Of a stretch of 64,000 nucleotides of DNA, positions 1 to 8,028 are shown piece after piece. This DNA is from Butyrivibrio sp. LB2008. GTDB taxonomy: Bacteria > Bacillota > Clostridia > Lachnospirales > Lachnospiraceae. The position numbers and the translations under genes are program-made. Each line of letters opens with the position of its first letter. Within the stretch, counting starts at the first letter, position 1. The notes beneath the pieces were generated by a model. It made no database searches and was not told the origin of the DNA. It saw only the letters and a program-made list of their open reading frames with translations. Where the stretch lies: contig NZ_JHXZ01000020.1 in NCBI RefSeq assembly GCF_000621565.1, forward strand, positions 1 to 64,000, in the 5' to 3' direction.

Positions 1-23
1 AAAACGCTCCGCTATGGATGCGA

Positions 24-97
24 CCGATGCGCAGATGAATTATGCAAGCTAAAGCTTGCGCGCATCGGCGCGCAAAGAGTTGCAAAGCAACTCTTTG
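24..97. repeat. nested palindromes before the first gene
   Basis: Two adjacent structures fill the edge of the window. An outer stem pairs CCGATGCGC (24-32) with GCGCATCGG (60-68) and encloses an inner stem GCAAGCT/AGCTTGC (44-50/53-59). A separate perfect 11-bp hairpin pairs 73-83 with 87-97 around AAA. They lie just downstream of the lipoprotein operon stop on the minus strand. The last hairpin has no T-tract on its 3' side, so a standard intrinsic terminator is not clear. It may be a dispersed palindromic element or a Rho-type 3' end barrier. Confidence 0.5.
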
Positions 98-104
98 TTC
101 TTTA

Positions 105-1124
105 TTATTTTATTTTTACTTCAGTGTATTCCGGTATTTCTCCGTTCTTTATCTGCTCGGTTACACCAATTTTCTCGAGTTTCTCTTCTTCCTTTTGCAT
201 TAATTCATCCATTGTAATAAACTTTATGTCCTTAAATGAATCCGCTATAGTCTTATAAGGGCTGTCCGTGTAAAGGCCCGGAACATTCATCTCCTCAAAT
301 GTTTCGGAATCATATACAGCATAAGAATAATACTCTTCATTTGTAGAATTTTCATCATAGGGTTCCATTCTCAATGTATAGAAACACAGATGGCCTTTGT
401 ATTCGGGCGTTTCATTTCCTTCACGTGTAAAGCTCATCTCAAACTGTTCGATATCTGATTCTTCTTCCTCGTAATATCCATAATCACATCTTCCGTCAGC
501 ATTTATATATTGAACATAATATCCGTGGTTTGTGGCTCCATTGCTATCTCTGCCGGTAATATATCCATACTCGTTGATATCCGGCGAACTGCGTGACCAC
601 CCAGCGTAAGCATAAACAACCTGAAGCTGCGAATTCATTTCTTTAATCACAAATGTCATTGAACTGCCCGGTTCAACAAACGGACCTTGGATCCTAAGAG
701 CCATCTCTTTTTCTCCGTCTGCGCCACAATCAATGTATGCATACTCAAACGTTCCAACGCCGTCTCCATAGTATTTGTTAAGAGAATCCTTCATATCGCG
801 AAGAGTATACTCTTTTCCCGAAAAACAATTCTTTACCGTTTCATCTTCATAAAATAATAATTCTTGTTCAACAAAAATATTGTTCATGTAATAATCAAAG
901 CTCAAAGTACCGCTGCCTGCAAGGAAAGCCTCAAACAATTCGCTTCCTTCAGAGTCTTTTTCGCCATTCTGATCAGCTGAATTATCAGCACTCTCTGCGA
1001 CTTCCTGATCATCCTGCGCAGCTTCAGAAGACTCGAGCATCCCCTTCGCCTCCTCGACGGATGTGCATCCCATCATTGCGACCGACAATACTCCGGCCAT
1101 AATAAGCAAATTAACCTTTTTCAT
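105..1124 (-). CDS. secreted lipoprotein of unknown function
   Basis: This 339-residue protein starts with a basic N-terminus and a hydrophobic stretch ending at a lipobox with Cys20 (VAMMGC), so it should be a membrane-anchored surface lipoprotein. An acidic Glu/Asp/Ser-rich linker covers residues 24-60, followed by a globular region rich in Tyr and Glu with no motif I recognise. The start is set by TAAGGAG six bases before the ATG. It is the last gene of a five-gene minus-strand operon, 18 bp after the 4Fe-4S membrane protein. The family and ligand are unknown. Confidence 0.7.
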   Translation of the reverse strand: MKKVNLLIMAGVLSVAMMGCTSVEEAKGMLESSEAAQDDQEVAESADNSADQNGEKDSEGSELFEAFLAGSGTLSFDYYMNNIFVEQELLFYEDETVKNCFSGKEYTLRDMKDSLNKYYGDGVGTFEYAYIDCGADGEKEMALRIQGPFVEPGSSMTFVIKEMNSQLQVVYAYAGWSRSSPDINEYGYITGRDSNGATNHGYYVQYINADGRCDYGYYEEEESDIEQFEMSFTREGNETPEYKGHLCFYTLRMEPYDENSTNEEYYSYAVYDSETFEEMNVPGLYTDSPYKTIADSFKDIKFITMDELMQKEEEKLEKIGVTEQIKNGEIPEYTEVKIK

Positions 1125-1142
1125 TTTTTACTCCTTAAAACT

Positions 1143-2108
1143 TTATCCTATCCCCATACATTCATAGCACAAGCGAATCGCTTTGCTCATAACATCATGA
1201 AATCCTTTGTTTTTTATTCCGACGACAATAAGGATCAGAGCTGCCATCAACACCACTGACCATATTAATTTCTTTTTCTTATCTGTCTTCCTGACACCAA
1301 TATTTATCGCATCTACAGGGCAATGCTGTATACACTCTCCGCACTGTATGCATTCTCTGTCGCAGACTTTTTTCACATCCATCTTGCAATTTCTGATACA
1401 AGCGTCGCAATGAATACATTTTGTCTCATCAACCTGCACTCCAAAGAATGAAACGGGTTGAAAAAAAGAATATATAGCCCCAAGCGGACACAAAAACCTG
1501 CAAAAACCGCGATATGCAAATACACAGATTGTCACTGTAACAATGAGCATCGCAACTTTCCAGGAAAACAACGCCCCAATGAGAGGACGCAACTTCTCCT
1601 GCATTATCGTAAGCGGTATTCCCGCCTCAAGCGTTCCGGCCGGACAGATATATTTACAAAAGCCCGGTGCGCCGATAAATACCGGTATCATAACCGCAAA
1701 TATGACAAGCAAAACATATTTTATAAGTGTCAGCCCTCTTGTAAACTTACTTTTTTCCAGCTTTGGTGTAGGTATCTTGTGTAAAAGTTCCTGAATCAAT
1801 CCAAAAGGACACAGAAAGCCGCAGATAAAACGCCCAAGAAACAAGCCCATAAGTAAAAGCGTTCCGAGGACATAATACGGGAACTTGTACTTTGAAGAGA
1901 CAAGCGCTGACTGCAGACTTCCCAAAGGGCAGGAAATAACTGCCCCCGGACACGAATAACAGTTAAGTCCGGGAGCACACATTCCTTTGCTGTTTCCCTT
2001 CCAGATCTTGCCGCTTGCAAAACCTTTTACATTACAGTTATACAGAACTGCGGATATTAGCTGCACATAACGTCTTGAAAACTTTTTAAAATGCTCTCTC
2101 ACTTTCAT
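1143..2108 (-). CDS. NapH/YccM-like membrane 4Fe-4S protein
   Basis: The 321-residue protein has about five membrane segments carrying CxxxCP motifs (CGFLCP, CKYICP, CRFLCP), then a cytoplasmic-type double ferredoxin domain at about 228-270 (CIHCDACIRNC and CIQCGECIQHCP), and a last membrane segment. This is the architecture of NapH, YccM and RnfB-like redox proteins that pass electrons through the membrane. It is cotranscribed with the thioredoxin-like lipoprotein 16 bp upstream, which suggests that electrons are delivered to an extracytoplasmic thiol or surface lipoprotein partner. The start is supported by CGGAGG. The exact electron donor and acceptor are not visible. Confidence 0.85.
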   Translation of the reverse strand: MKVREHFKKFSRRYVQLISAVLYNCNVKGFASGKIWKGNSKGMCAPGLNCYSCPGAVISCPLGSLQSALVSSKYKFPYYVLGTLLLMGLFLGRFICGFLCPFGLIQELLHKIPTPKLEKSKFTRGLTLIKYVLLVIFAVMIPVFIGAPGFCKYICPAGTLEAGIPLTIMQEKLRPLIGALFSWKVAMLIVTVTICVFAYRGFCRFLCPLGAIYSFFQPVSFFGVQVDETKCIHCDACIRNCKMDVKKVCDRECIQCGECIQHCPVDAINIGVRKTDKKKKLIWSVVLMAALILIVVGIKNKGFHDVMSKAIRLCYECMGIG

Positions 2109-2124
2109 GTGCCTCCGTTCGTCA

Positions 2125-2778
2125 TCACTTCATGCAAGCATCGATGGCATCTTTGTACTCCTTGTACTGGGTTTCGGCATCCGCTGCTCCGACATATATT
2201 TTCTCGATCACGCCGTTTTTGATCACAAGTGTGTAAGGAATACCATCGGTAGGATAGTATGCTTCAATCGCACCATCTTCATCATAAGCAATAGGGAAAG
2301 TAAATCCTTCGTCCTTAACAAGCGCATCGACAGTTTCTTTATCTTCCATGCAGTTTACGCACAATATCGCAAGGTTAGAAATATTGTCATCCTTGAGCAT
2401 CTGGAAGGCAGGCATCTCACCCATGCACGGACCACACCATGACGCAAAGAAATTAAGGAGCACAACATCATCTTTGTGTTCTGACATTTTGAACTCGGTT
2501 CCGTCAACAAGTTTAGCTGTAAAGCTCGGAGCCTCATCGCCTTCTTTGAGGTCTTTTATTGCAACATTCGCTTCGGCAACTTCGACGCCCGCATCTTCAT
2601 CAGAATCATCCACTAAAGCCTCAGTGTCGACGCTATCAGTGTTTGAAGCATCCTCAGCATTCTCCTGAGCTTCTCCATTCTGACTGTCGGCATCGCATCC
2701 ATCCGCACATGCCGTAAATGCCGACAAACATAAACTCATGCCTAAAATAACGGCCAGTAATTTTTTACATCTGCTCAT
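2125..2778 (-). CDS. TlpA/ResA-like thioredoxin lipoprotein
   Basis: This is a 217-residue lipoprotein with lipobox Cys24 (LSAFTAC), an acidic linker to about residue 70, and an AhpC/TSA-type thioredoxin fold. The redox site is W114-C115-G-P-C118 in FFASWCGPCMGEMP, typical of TlpA/ResA proteins that reduce or protect extracytoplasmic disulfides. It sits between a lipoprotein gene and the NapH-like membrane protein in the same operon, so the membrane 4Fe-4S protein is a plausible electron source for it (inference). GAAGGAGG precedes the ATG. The substrate is unknown. Confidence 0.88.
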   Translation of the reverse strand: MSRCKKLLAVILGMSLCLSAFTACADGCDADSQNGEAQENAEDASNTDSVDTEALVDDSDEDAGVEVAEANVAIKDLKEGDEAPSFTAKLVDGTEFKMSEHKDDVVLLNFFASWCGPCMGEMPAFQMLKDDNISNLAILCVNCMEDKETVDALVKDEGFTFPIAYDEDGAIEAYYPTDGIPYTLVIKNGVIEKIYVGAADAETQYKEYKDAIDACMK

Positions 2779-2797
2779 AGTTCAATCCTCCTTCAGA

Positions 2798-3748
2798 TCA
2801 TCCAACATACAGATTGTTTACAAACAAATCGTCCTCGCACACTCCGTCAATGTACTGCTTATAATCCGTTTCATTGTAATCACATATGAGATATCCCAAA
2901 AACTCTCCGCTTTCCGAATTAAATCCAACACAGTTCTGGTATATATCACAAGGATATATCTTCTCACCGGCCTTGGCTGTTTTGGGTTCTTCGCCGGAAT
3001 CATCGGTAAATGTCACATCTTTTTTCAATTCCAGACCGGCATCTGCGCCCTCAATAAGCGGCTCTATAGGATGATGTTTCCAATCAAGGGTATCAAATCC
3101 ATTGTCTCCGTAGGTAAACTCTTTCTTGCACTTCCAGCTTCCCAAAATATCAAACCTTGTTTCTATAATAACTTCTTTAGCAGTTATGGCATAGGTCTTT
3201 GTACCATTCTTATCATCGAACTGCAGTCTGGACGGTCCTTCATTAATTTTATCCACAAACTCCAACGAACCGTCATTCCACTTATACAGTTCTACTCTTC
3301 CATAGTCTGATTCTCCGCCTTCAGTTTCATGTAAAAAATAATCTCCGTCAGATCTGTGAACAAAAATAACGCTTGAATCTCCATACAGCGCACCGCCTTC
3401 TACAGGAATTTTAAACTCAACAGCCTTATCATTCACCTTAAACTGGCCTTCCCCATCTTCATTAATTTCCAAAAGAAGCGTGTCCATCTTACCGTCATTT
3501 CCAATATCTGCTTCTTTCTTCTCATTCTTTTCCAATACCTCAAAAAAGAATTCACCATCTTCGACAGCATTGTCCGCCTCTGCAGAATCACCCTCAGATG
3601 CAGCTTCTGACGTCTCCTCAGAAGCCTCAGCTGTGCTGTCAGCCTGCTGCTCTCCGGCTCCCAGCTTGCTAATGTCAATCGGGGTACATGCCACAAAAAG
3701 CATTGAAACCACCGGAAGAGCCATACATACCAATTTCTTCATTTTCAT
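2798..3748 (-). CDS. secreted lipoprotein of unknown function
   Basis: I place the start at 3748 rather than at the upstream in-frame 3787, because GAGAGGA lies just before it and the protein then begins with a proper signal (MKMKKL) ending at lipobox Cys21 (LFVAC). The mature 316-residue product has a Ser/Glu-rich linker and then repeated beta-type sequence with an integrin-like DIGNDGKMDTL segment and similar Asp/Asn turns. Such FG-GAP-like turns may bind calcium, but this is only suggestive. It is the second gene of the lipoprotein operon, 45 bp after the LprI-like gene with the start chosen here. Confidence 0.7.
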   Translation of the reverse strand: MKMKKLVCMALPVVSMLFVACTPIDISKLGAGEQQADSTAEASEETSEAASEGDSAEADNAVEDGEFFFEVLEKNEKKEADIGNDGKMDTLLLEINEDGEGQFKVNDKAVEFKIPVEGGALYGDSSVIFVHRSDGDYFLHETEGGESDYGRVELYKWNDGSLEFVDKINEGPSRLQFDDKNGTKTYAITAKEVIIETRFDILGSWKCKKEFTYGDNGFDTLDWKHHPIEPLIEGADAGLELKKDVTFTDDSGEEPKTAKAGEKIYPCDIYQNCVGFNSESGEFLGYLICDYNETDYKQYIDGVCEDDLFVNNLYVG

Positions 3749-3793
3749 AACTATCCTCTCTTTCTCCCTAAAGAAGCTCGTTCCCACCTCTGC

Positions 3794-4810
3794 TTACATT
3801 GCAGTCGGGAAGTTAATTGTTGTCCCTACAGGCAAATCCTTATCTCCGGACTCAGTTATGGTCAGCGTAGCACCGTCCCAACCATATGTGATTTTTCCTG
3901 CAATAGGTTTATCTCCATCATTTGTATTGATCTTCTCTCCGCCATCTGTAAATGTAGTCTCAAAAACAATGGTATTGTCATTGATAAGCGGATCATAACA
4001 AAGAAGCTCTGATTCTGTCTTTCTGTTCACTACTGTTATCGCTATAGATCCGCCTTCCATTCCTTCAGATATATCCAGCATACCATCATCGCCTACATAA
4101 GTGTTTTCCATAAAAAATCTTTTTGGCAATTCATAATTTTCGCCTCTGATATCAGAAAGCGTCTTCGCCAGGATATAGCATCGATTCCTAAGAAATCTTG
4201 CGTTTAATACACTGTTCTGCATATCCGCCCATGAACCTTCATCATACTCAAGGACCTTGAAGCAACGGTCAAAATAAGCTTTCCAAGCATCCTGTTCAGA
4301 TTGAATACTCTCCTTCTTTGACGCATCTGCCTCTTCAAGCGCTCTTTTCAAAAGACTATCCATTTCAGTTTCCCAAGCGTAAGGCTCAAATGCGCTTGCA
4401 TTATTCATATCCTGTTGCTTTAAATCTTCATTTCGATATCCATTCAAACTATTTACAATATTTTCTATACCTTCAATTTCCTCAGCAATTGATTTGCTGT
4501 TTTTTATCACTTCATCAACTTTGGACTTAACAGCACTCTCATCATACTGCATTGCATCGTAGTCTGCTTTAGCCTCTTCTCCACCCATGATTTCTGTCCA
4601 GTGTTCTTCCCACTCATCAATAGGCATTAAAGATGACTCTTCCGATGCCACAGGTGTCGAATATTCCGCAGCCGCTTCCTCAGAAACCATTTCCGCTTCC
4701 GTCGTTTCAGCCGGACTTGCGTTCACCGCATCCGACGCAGCCGCTCCACATCCTGTCGCCCCAAAACAAATGCACAATAACAATGTTGCCGATAATACTT
4801 TTTTCTTCAT
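3794..4810 (-). CDS. lipoprotein with LprI-like domain
   Basis: This 338-residue lipoprotein has a clean signal and lipobox Cys21 (FGATGC). After a low-complexity linker, residues about 120-218 form a helical region whose second half (EQDAWKAYFDRC near 172-183, then LRNRCYILAKTL near 207-218) resembles DUF1311/LprI, a family named for lysozyme-inhibitor-like lipoproteins. The C-terminus (about 240-338) looks beta-rich. It is the first gene of the operon and starts after ACAGGAG. The LprI assignment is by eye and moderate; a role in protecting the wall is inference. Confidence 0.65.
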   Translation of the reverse strand: MKKKVLSATLLLCICFGATGCGAAASDAVNASPAETTEAEMVSEEAAAEYSTPVASEESSLMPIDEWEEHWTEIMGGEEAKADYDAMQYDESAVKSKVDEVIKNSKSIAEEIEGIENIVNSLNGYRNEDLKQQDMNNASAFEPYAWETEMDSLLKRALEEADASKKESIQSEQDAWKAYFDRCFKVLEYDEGSWADMQNSVLNARFLRNRCYILAKTLSDIRGENYELPKRFFMENTYVGDDGMLDISEGMEGGSIAITVVNRKTESELLCYDPLINDNTIVFETTFTDGGEKINTNDGDKPIAGKITYGWDGATLTITESGDKDLPVGTTINFPTAM

Positions 4811-4835
4811 AAAACTACTCCTGTTAAAACTATGT

Positions 4836-4883
4836 GTACTAGTTCTGTTAGTACAGTATAATTCTAAAATGTATTTTTGTCAA
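4836..4883 (-). promoter_or_regulatory. consensus promoter with start-site palindrome
   Basis: On the minus strand a perfect -35 TTGACA (4878-4883) is followed by a 17-bp spacer and -10 TATACT (4855-4860). Directly downstream is GTACTAACAGAACTAGTAC (4836-4854), whose 6-bp ends GTACTA/TAGTAC are inverted around 7 bp and cover the expected start site. A strong promoter with an operator here suggests tight repression of the five-gene lipoprotein/redox operon. Confidence 0.8.
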
Positions 4884-4895
4884 AATTTTTCGCAT

Positions 4896-4946
4896 GAAAA
4901 AGGAGCCAAGCGTGAAATTTAAGGCATTTTCGCGTTTGGCTCCTTT
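4896..4946 (-). terminator. intrinsic terminator of the XRE membrane gene
   Basis: A long stem pairs AAAGGAGCCAA with its complement across an AT-rich loop, and is followed on the minus strand by TTTTTC. It lies directly after the stop of the gene ending at 4955 and insulates the lipoprotein operon promoter from it. Confidence 0.85.
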
Positions 4947-4954
4947 ATGTATTT

Positions 4955-5773
4955 TTATTTTAAATAGCCATTTTTCTTAGCATAATCTCCGAAGAAAAAT
5001 GCTGCCGCTACTATCAGCAGGACAAAACCTGACATAACGTCAAATACATCAATTGCCGGTTCACCTACCATCTTGGACAATGTTATATTCACTACAAGAG
5101 TGAACGGAATCGCCAGTAAAACGGCAAGTCCCGCGGATAACATCTTCCTTCCTACAAAACGTTTGAACAGAATATAGACACCCCACAAAAAGGCTAGTGC
5201 AATTATTGCCATCACCGCGCCGATACTGAATACTTCACGCACTTTTATAAGCGCTCCAAGTATATAGAGAAATGGAAAAACAAAAATGCTGCAAACGATA
5301 AGCGCTATCAGAACACCTTTTTTCCCAAGTAATATCACCGGAAAAGATATTATCCATGCAAACATTATCGAATTTAAAGTTATAAGCGACCACGTCAATG
5401 TCCCTGTGATAGCGACATCGCATATAAAGCAGACCATTATTCCAATCGCCATAGTTATCGTATAGATAATTGATATCACTACATTTTTGTTTATATTGTT
5501 CTCATCTTTCTTCTTAAGCTCAATGAGATTTTCACTGGCTTTCTCTTCGTAGTTATTCACTTCTATCCTCTCTCCGCTCAATAATTCGTTGACTGTTACA
5601 CCCAGGATATTGCAAAGCTCAAGCATTATAGAAGAATCAGGCATACTCTTTCCGGTCTCCCATTTAGAAACTGCTCTGTCAGTTATATTTAGCTTTTCTG
5701 CTAATTGAGCCTGTGTCATACCCTTTTCTTTTCTGCAAGCTGCGATAAATTTCCCGGTCTCTATCTGATTCAT
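4955..5773 (-). CDS. XRE regulator with C-terminal membrane domain
   Basis: The 272-residue protein has an N-terminal XRE/Cro helix-turn-helix (about 5-60, AQLAEKLNITDRAVSKWETG) and about five membrane segments after residue 90. This HTH-plus-membrane form is common in Firmicutes and may tie DNA binding to a membrane signal. I chose 5773 as the start because AAAGGAG lies eight bases upstream; upstream in-frame codons lack support. The promoter region has a palindrome (5849-5867) that may be its own operator. The following terminator isolates it from the lipoprotein operon. Confidence 0.85.
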   Translation of the reverse strand: MNQIETGKFIAACRKEKGMTQAQLAEKLNITDRAVSKWETGKSMPDSSIMLELCNILGVTVNELLSGERIEVNNYEEKASENLIELKKKDENNINKNVVISIIYTITMAIGIMVCFICDVAITGTLTWSLITLNSIMFAWIISFPVILLGKKGVLIALIVCSIFVFPFLYILGALIKVREVFSIGAVMAIIALAFLWGVYILFKRFVGRKMLSAGLAVLLAIPFTLVVNITLSKMVGEPAIDVFDVMSGFVLLIVAAAFFFGDYAKKNGYLK

Positions 5774-5828
5774 CAAATTGTCTCCTTTCATACCGGACTT
5801 TACATTTTCTGTAAGCGGATGTACACGA

Positions 5829-5867
5829 ATTATAGGTTGAATTAGGCAACTCAACCGGTGGTTGAGT
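5829..5867 (-). promoter_or_regulatory. -10 box and palindrome for XRE membrane gene
   Basis: A TATAAT -10 lies at 5829-5834 on the minus strand. The -35 region is covered by ACTCAACC-GGT-GGTTGAGT (5849-5867), an inverted repeat with 8-bp arms, and a third GGTTGA half-site occurs at 5835-5840. The -35 itself is poor (TTGAGT with a 14-bp spacer). Autoregulation by the XRE protein is likely but inferred. Confidence 0.6.
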
Positions 5868-5914
5868 ATCTTTTCATTGCAAGAAGGCAAAGGGCCGGTT
5901 CATCCAAGCTCTTT

Positions 5915-6601
5915 TCATTTTACTTCAGCTTTGTAAACTTTATACGCATAAGCAAAAGTTACAATTGATGCCACGCATATATATCCTATCGAAAGCATTA
6001 ACGAACCAAACGAACTTTTCATTATAAATGCAGTGATAATCGTAAGAACTCCGGCGATAACAAATGCAACACCTCCGAAGCGATTGCTCTTTTTCCAAGT
6101 TGTGTCATTATACATGCTCCAGCTTATCTTTACCCCAACCGTCGTATTCATTCGTGTTTTGGGCATGATATTCCCAAGCCATATATATAGTCCTCCCATC
6201 ATAATTACTGATATTTTCCCAATATCAACAACTTCCTTTGTCGCTCCCGAAATAGCCCCTTTATATTCTCCCAATAATATAAATCCCTGCATTACAGTGT
6301 ACATTAATGCCATTCCCACACCCACATAGCCAATCACTTTGGCATTTGATCTAGCGCCGGCACTCTCCTTTTCATCATTGGATTTCAAAGCCTTTTTCTC
6401 ATAATAAGCCATGCAACATGTCCAGACGAGTGCCACAACCAAAGTCATAATCGGAAAAATCAGATTTTCATTTTTAGAGCCCCACCGTGTAACATTTCCT
6501 GCCGCATCATAATGCATAGGAACACTCTCCGGTAAAAATTGAATCGCGATAATTGTTCCTATCAACATAATAAAAGAGATGCTCCACATTATCTTTTTCA
6601 T
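5915..6601 (-). CDS. SdpI-like DUF1648 membrane protein
   Basis: This 228-residue protein has about six membrane segments and the N-terminal DUF1648 signature (LPESVPMHYDAAGNVTRWG), followed by an SdpI-like C-terminal domain. SdpI proteins are membrane immunity or signal proteins that sequester the ArsR-type repressor SdpR in Bacillus. The ATG overlaps the stop of the upstream ArsR gene in ATGA, indicating translational coupling, and the GGAGGAGGG site lies inside that gene. No SdpC-like toxin gene is nearby, so immunity against an external peptide or a stress role is inference. Confidence 0.85.
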   Translation of the reverse strand: MKKIMWSISFIMLIGTIIAIQFLPESVPMHYDAAGNVTRWGSKNENLIFPIMTLVVALVWTCCMAYYEKKALKSNDEKESAGARSNAKVIGYVGVGMALMYTVMQGFILLGEYKGAISGATKEVVDIGKISVIMMGGLYIWLGNIMPKTRMNTTVGVKISWSMYNDTTWKKSNRFGGVAFVIAGVLTIITAFIMKSSFGSLMLSIGYICVASIVTFAYAYKVYKAEVK

Positions 6602-6867
6602 TTTCTCCCTCCTCCAAACTGTCCAATCCACAAAATCAGCTCCTCAAATACTGTTGTGTTGATCTCATAATAGATAAAGTTTTTCTGCTTATACTCCATG
6701 ATGAGGTCTGCACCTTTAAGAAGCTTTAGATGATAAGACAGAGCCGCCGGGGTTATTTCAAGCTTTTCCGCAATCTCTCCGGCATTCATCCTGCCATCCT
6801 TAAGCATTACAAGAATATCGCGCCGCTGTTTATCGGCAAGCACCTTGAATATATTTGTTTCGCCCAT
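6598..6867 (-). CDS. ArsR-family autorepressor, SdpR-like
   Basis: The 89-residue protein is a single winged-helix ArsR domain (ADKQRRDILVML, then ITPAALSYHLKLL as recognition helix) with no metal-site cysteines, as in SdpR. ATG 6867 is preferred because AAAAGAG is eight bases upstream; an in-frame GTG at 6876 would be too close to that site. It is coupled to the SdpI-like gene by ATGA. A perfect AT-rich palindrome between promoter and start codon (6891-6910) is the likely autoregulatory operator. Confidence 0.88.
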   Translation of the reverse strand: MGETNIFKVLADKQRRDILVMLKDGRMNAGEIAEKLEITPAALSYHLKLLKGADLIMEYKQKNFIYYEINTTVFEELILWIGQFGGGRK

Positions 6868-6890
6868 ACGATACACTCTTTTCCGAAACT

Positions 6891-6949
6891 ATTTAAAAAA
6901 TATTTTAAATACCATAATCATCATATGGCTACATACCTTTCTTCGTCAA
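6891..6949 (-). promoter_or_regulatory. promoter and palindromic operator of sdpRI-like pair
   Basis: A minus-strand promoter TTGACG (6944-6949), 18-bp spacer, TATGAT (6920-6925) is followed by ATTTAAAAAATATTTTAAAT (6891-6910), a palindrome with perfect 8-bp arms and a 4-bp centre. The position just after the start site and the length fit an ArsR-family operator. Confidence 0.75.
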
Positions 6950-6990
6950 GAGGCATATAAAATTTGTTATGTCATGCTGTTCATAATCTT

Positions 6991-7062
6991 AAAAAGACGG
7001 TTCTGCTACCATGCTTCCATTCATGTCAAAAATGACAGACATGACAGCTGAACCGTCCCTTT
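6991..7062. repeat. REP/MITE-like hairpin with GACGGTTC ends
   Basis: GACGGTTC (6996-7003) is inverted to GAACCGTC (7050-7057), with three further pairs after one mismatch, and the loop holds its own hairpin TGTCA-AAAA-TGACA (7024-7037). Elements with GGGACGGTTC/GAACCGTCCC ends are widespread in Firmicutes, often near RAYT-type transposases. None is encoded here, so this would be a dispersed copy. Confidence 0.65.
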
Positions 7063-7140
7063 GACTTGTTCTCGTTACAATAGATTGATAACAGGCATTC
7101 CTACTGATACACTTAAAGTGCAAAAAAGGAGGCTGAGCAC

Positions 7141-8028
7141 ATGGATAAAATGAAAACCGGCGCTCTGATTAAAGAAGCAAGAATTAAAAAGAACTATACG
7201 CAAAGTGAACTGGGCGCTTTACTTGGTGTTAGTAATAAAGCTGTTTCCAGATGGGAAAAAGGAGAAAGTTTCCCTGACGTTGGATTGTTGGAGAATCTGG
7301 CAACAACTCTAGATCTACACATACAAGACATTGTTACCGGAAACAAATGCAGCTTCGATGAAACTGCATTGATTGAGATTGTCAGAGCTGCAAAGCTTCA
7401 ACAACGTGAGAATAAAAGAAAAATTATCAGGCACTGTTTACAAATTTTGCCCATTATTTGTTGCATAATATCTGGATTTTCAGCGCTTGGAAATAACAGT
7501 TTTATCTTTGACAGCAAGCCTGTTTGGGTTTATTTGATGTTGATGATAATTACATTTGGCATGACAGCACTCGTCTGCTCCTCAAATAAACAATTAAATA
7601 CAAATTCAAATAAGTTTTCCACAATTTCAAAGCTAATTTCAACACTTACACTCATAGGAAGCACTTTATCAACGTGGATTATCATGTTAAAGACCGCAAA
7701 TGGCTCAATCCCTTTCGGAATGGAGCCATCATCAATAGGACCATTTATGAATAACATCTTGATATTTGCCTTCACTGTGAACCTGATATTACTTATCATC
7801 CAAATGTATAAATACGAAAAACATGACGAAGCCATCCATTGGGGATGGTTCATTTCCATCGCCTCAATTTATATAGCTACGTTATACGGAGATTGTATGC
7901 ATAACATGAACTCTTTTCAGGGCATGACAAAAGATCTCATCATTAGAACCGCGATTGTAGCTATTGTTGCAGGGATTTCTGTGATAGCTACAACAATATG
8001 CAGCACTAGTGTCTTGCCAAGACACTAG
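7141..8028 (+). CDS. XRE regulator with C-terminal membrane domain
   Basis: This 295-residue protein has an N-terminal XRE HTH (about 5-60; SELGALLGVSNKAVSRWEKG) and about six hydrophobic segments after residue 98. It starts after AAAAAGGAGG and is a single gene on the plus strand. Its TAG stop overlaps the TAG stop of the convergent gene in the tetramer CTAG (8025-8028), so there is no room for a terminator between them. The signal sensed by the membrane part is unknown. It resembles the gene at 4955-5773 in architecture but not closely in sequence. Confidence 0.85.
   Translation: MDKMKTGALIKEARIKKNYTQSELGALLGVSNKAVSRWEKGESFPDVGLLENLATTLDLHIQDIVTGNKCSFDETALIEIVRAAKLQQRENKRKIIRHCLQILPIICCIISGFSALGNNSFIFDSKPVWVYLMLMIITFGMTALVCSSNKQLNTNSNKFSTISKLISTLTLIGSTLSTWIIMLKTANGSIPFGMEPSSIGPFMNNILIFAFTVNLILLIIQMYKYEKHDEAIHWGWFISIASIYIATLYGDCMHNMNSFQGMTKDLIIRTAIVAIVAGISVIATTICSTSVLPRH

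Noticed and set aside
73..97. Perfect hairpin as intrinsic terminator of the lipoprotein operon
   Set aside because: The minus-strand sequence after the stem is CGCGCC, with no T-tract.
7061..7081. TTGACT with TACAAT as promoter of the gene at 7141
   Set aside because: The spacer would be only 9 bp, so the pair is not a usable promoter. No better pair was found.
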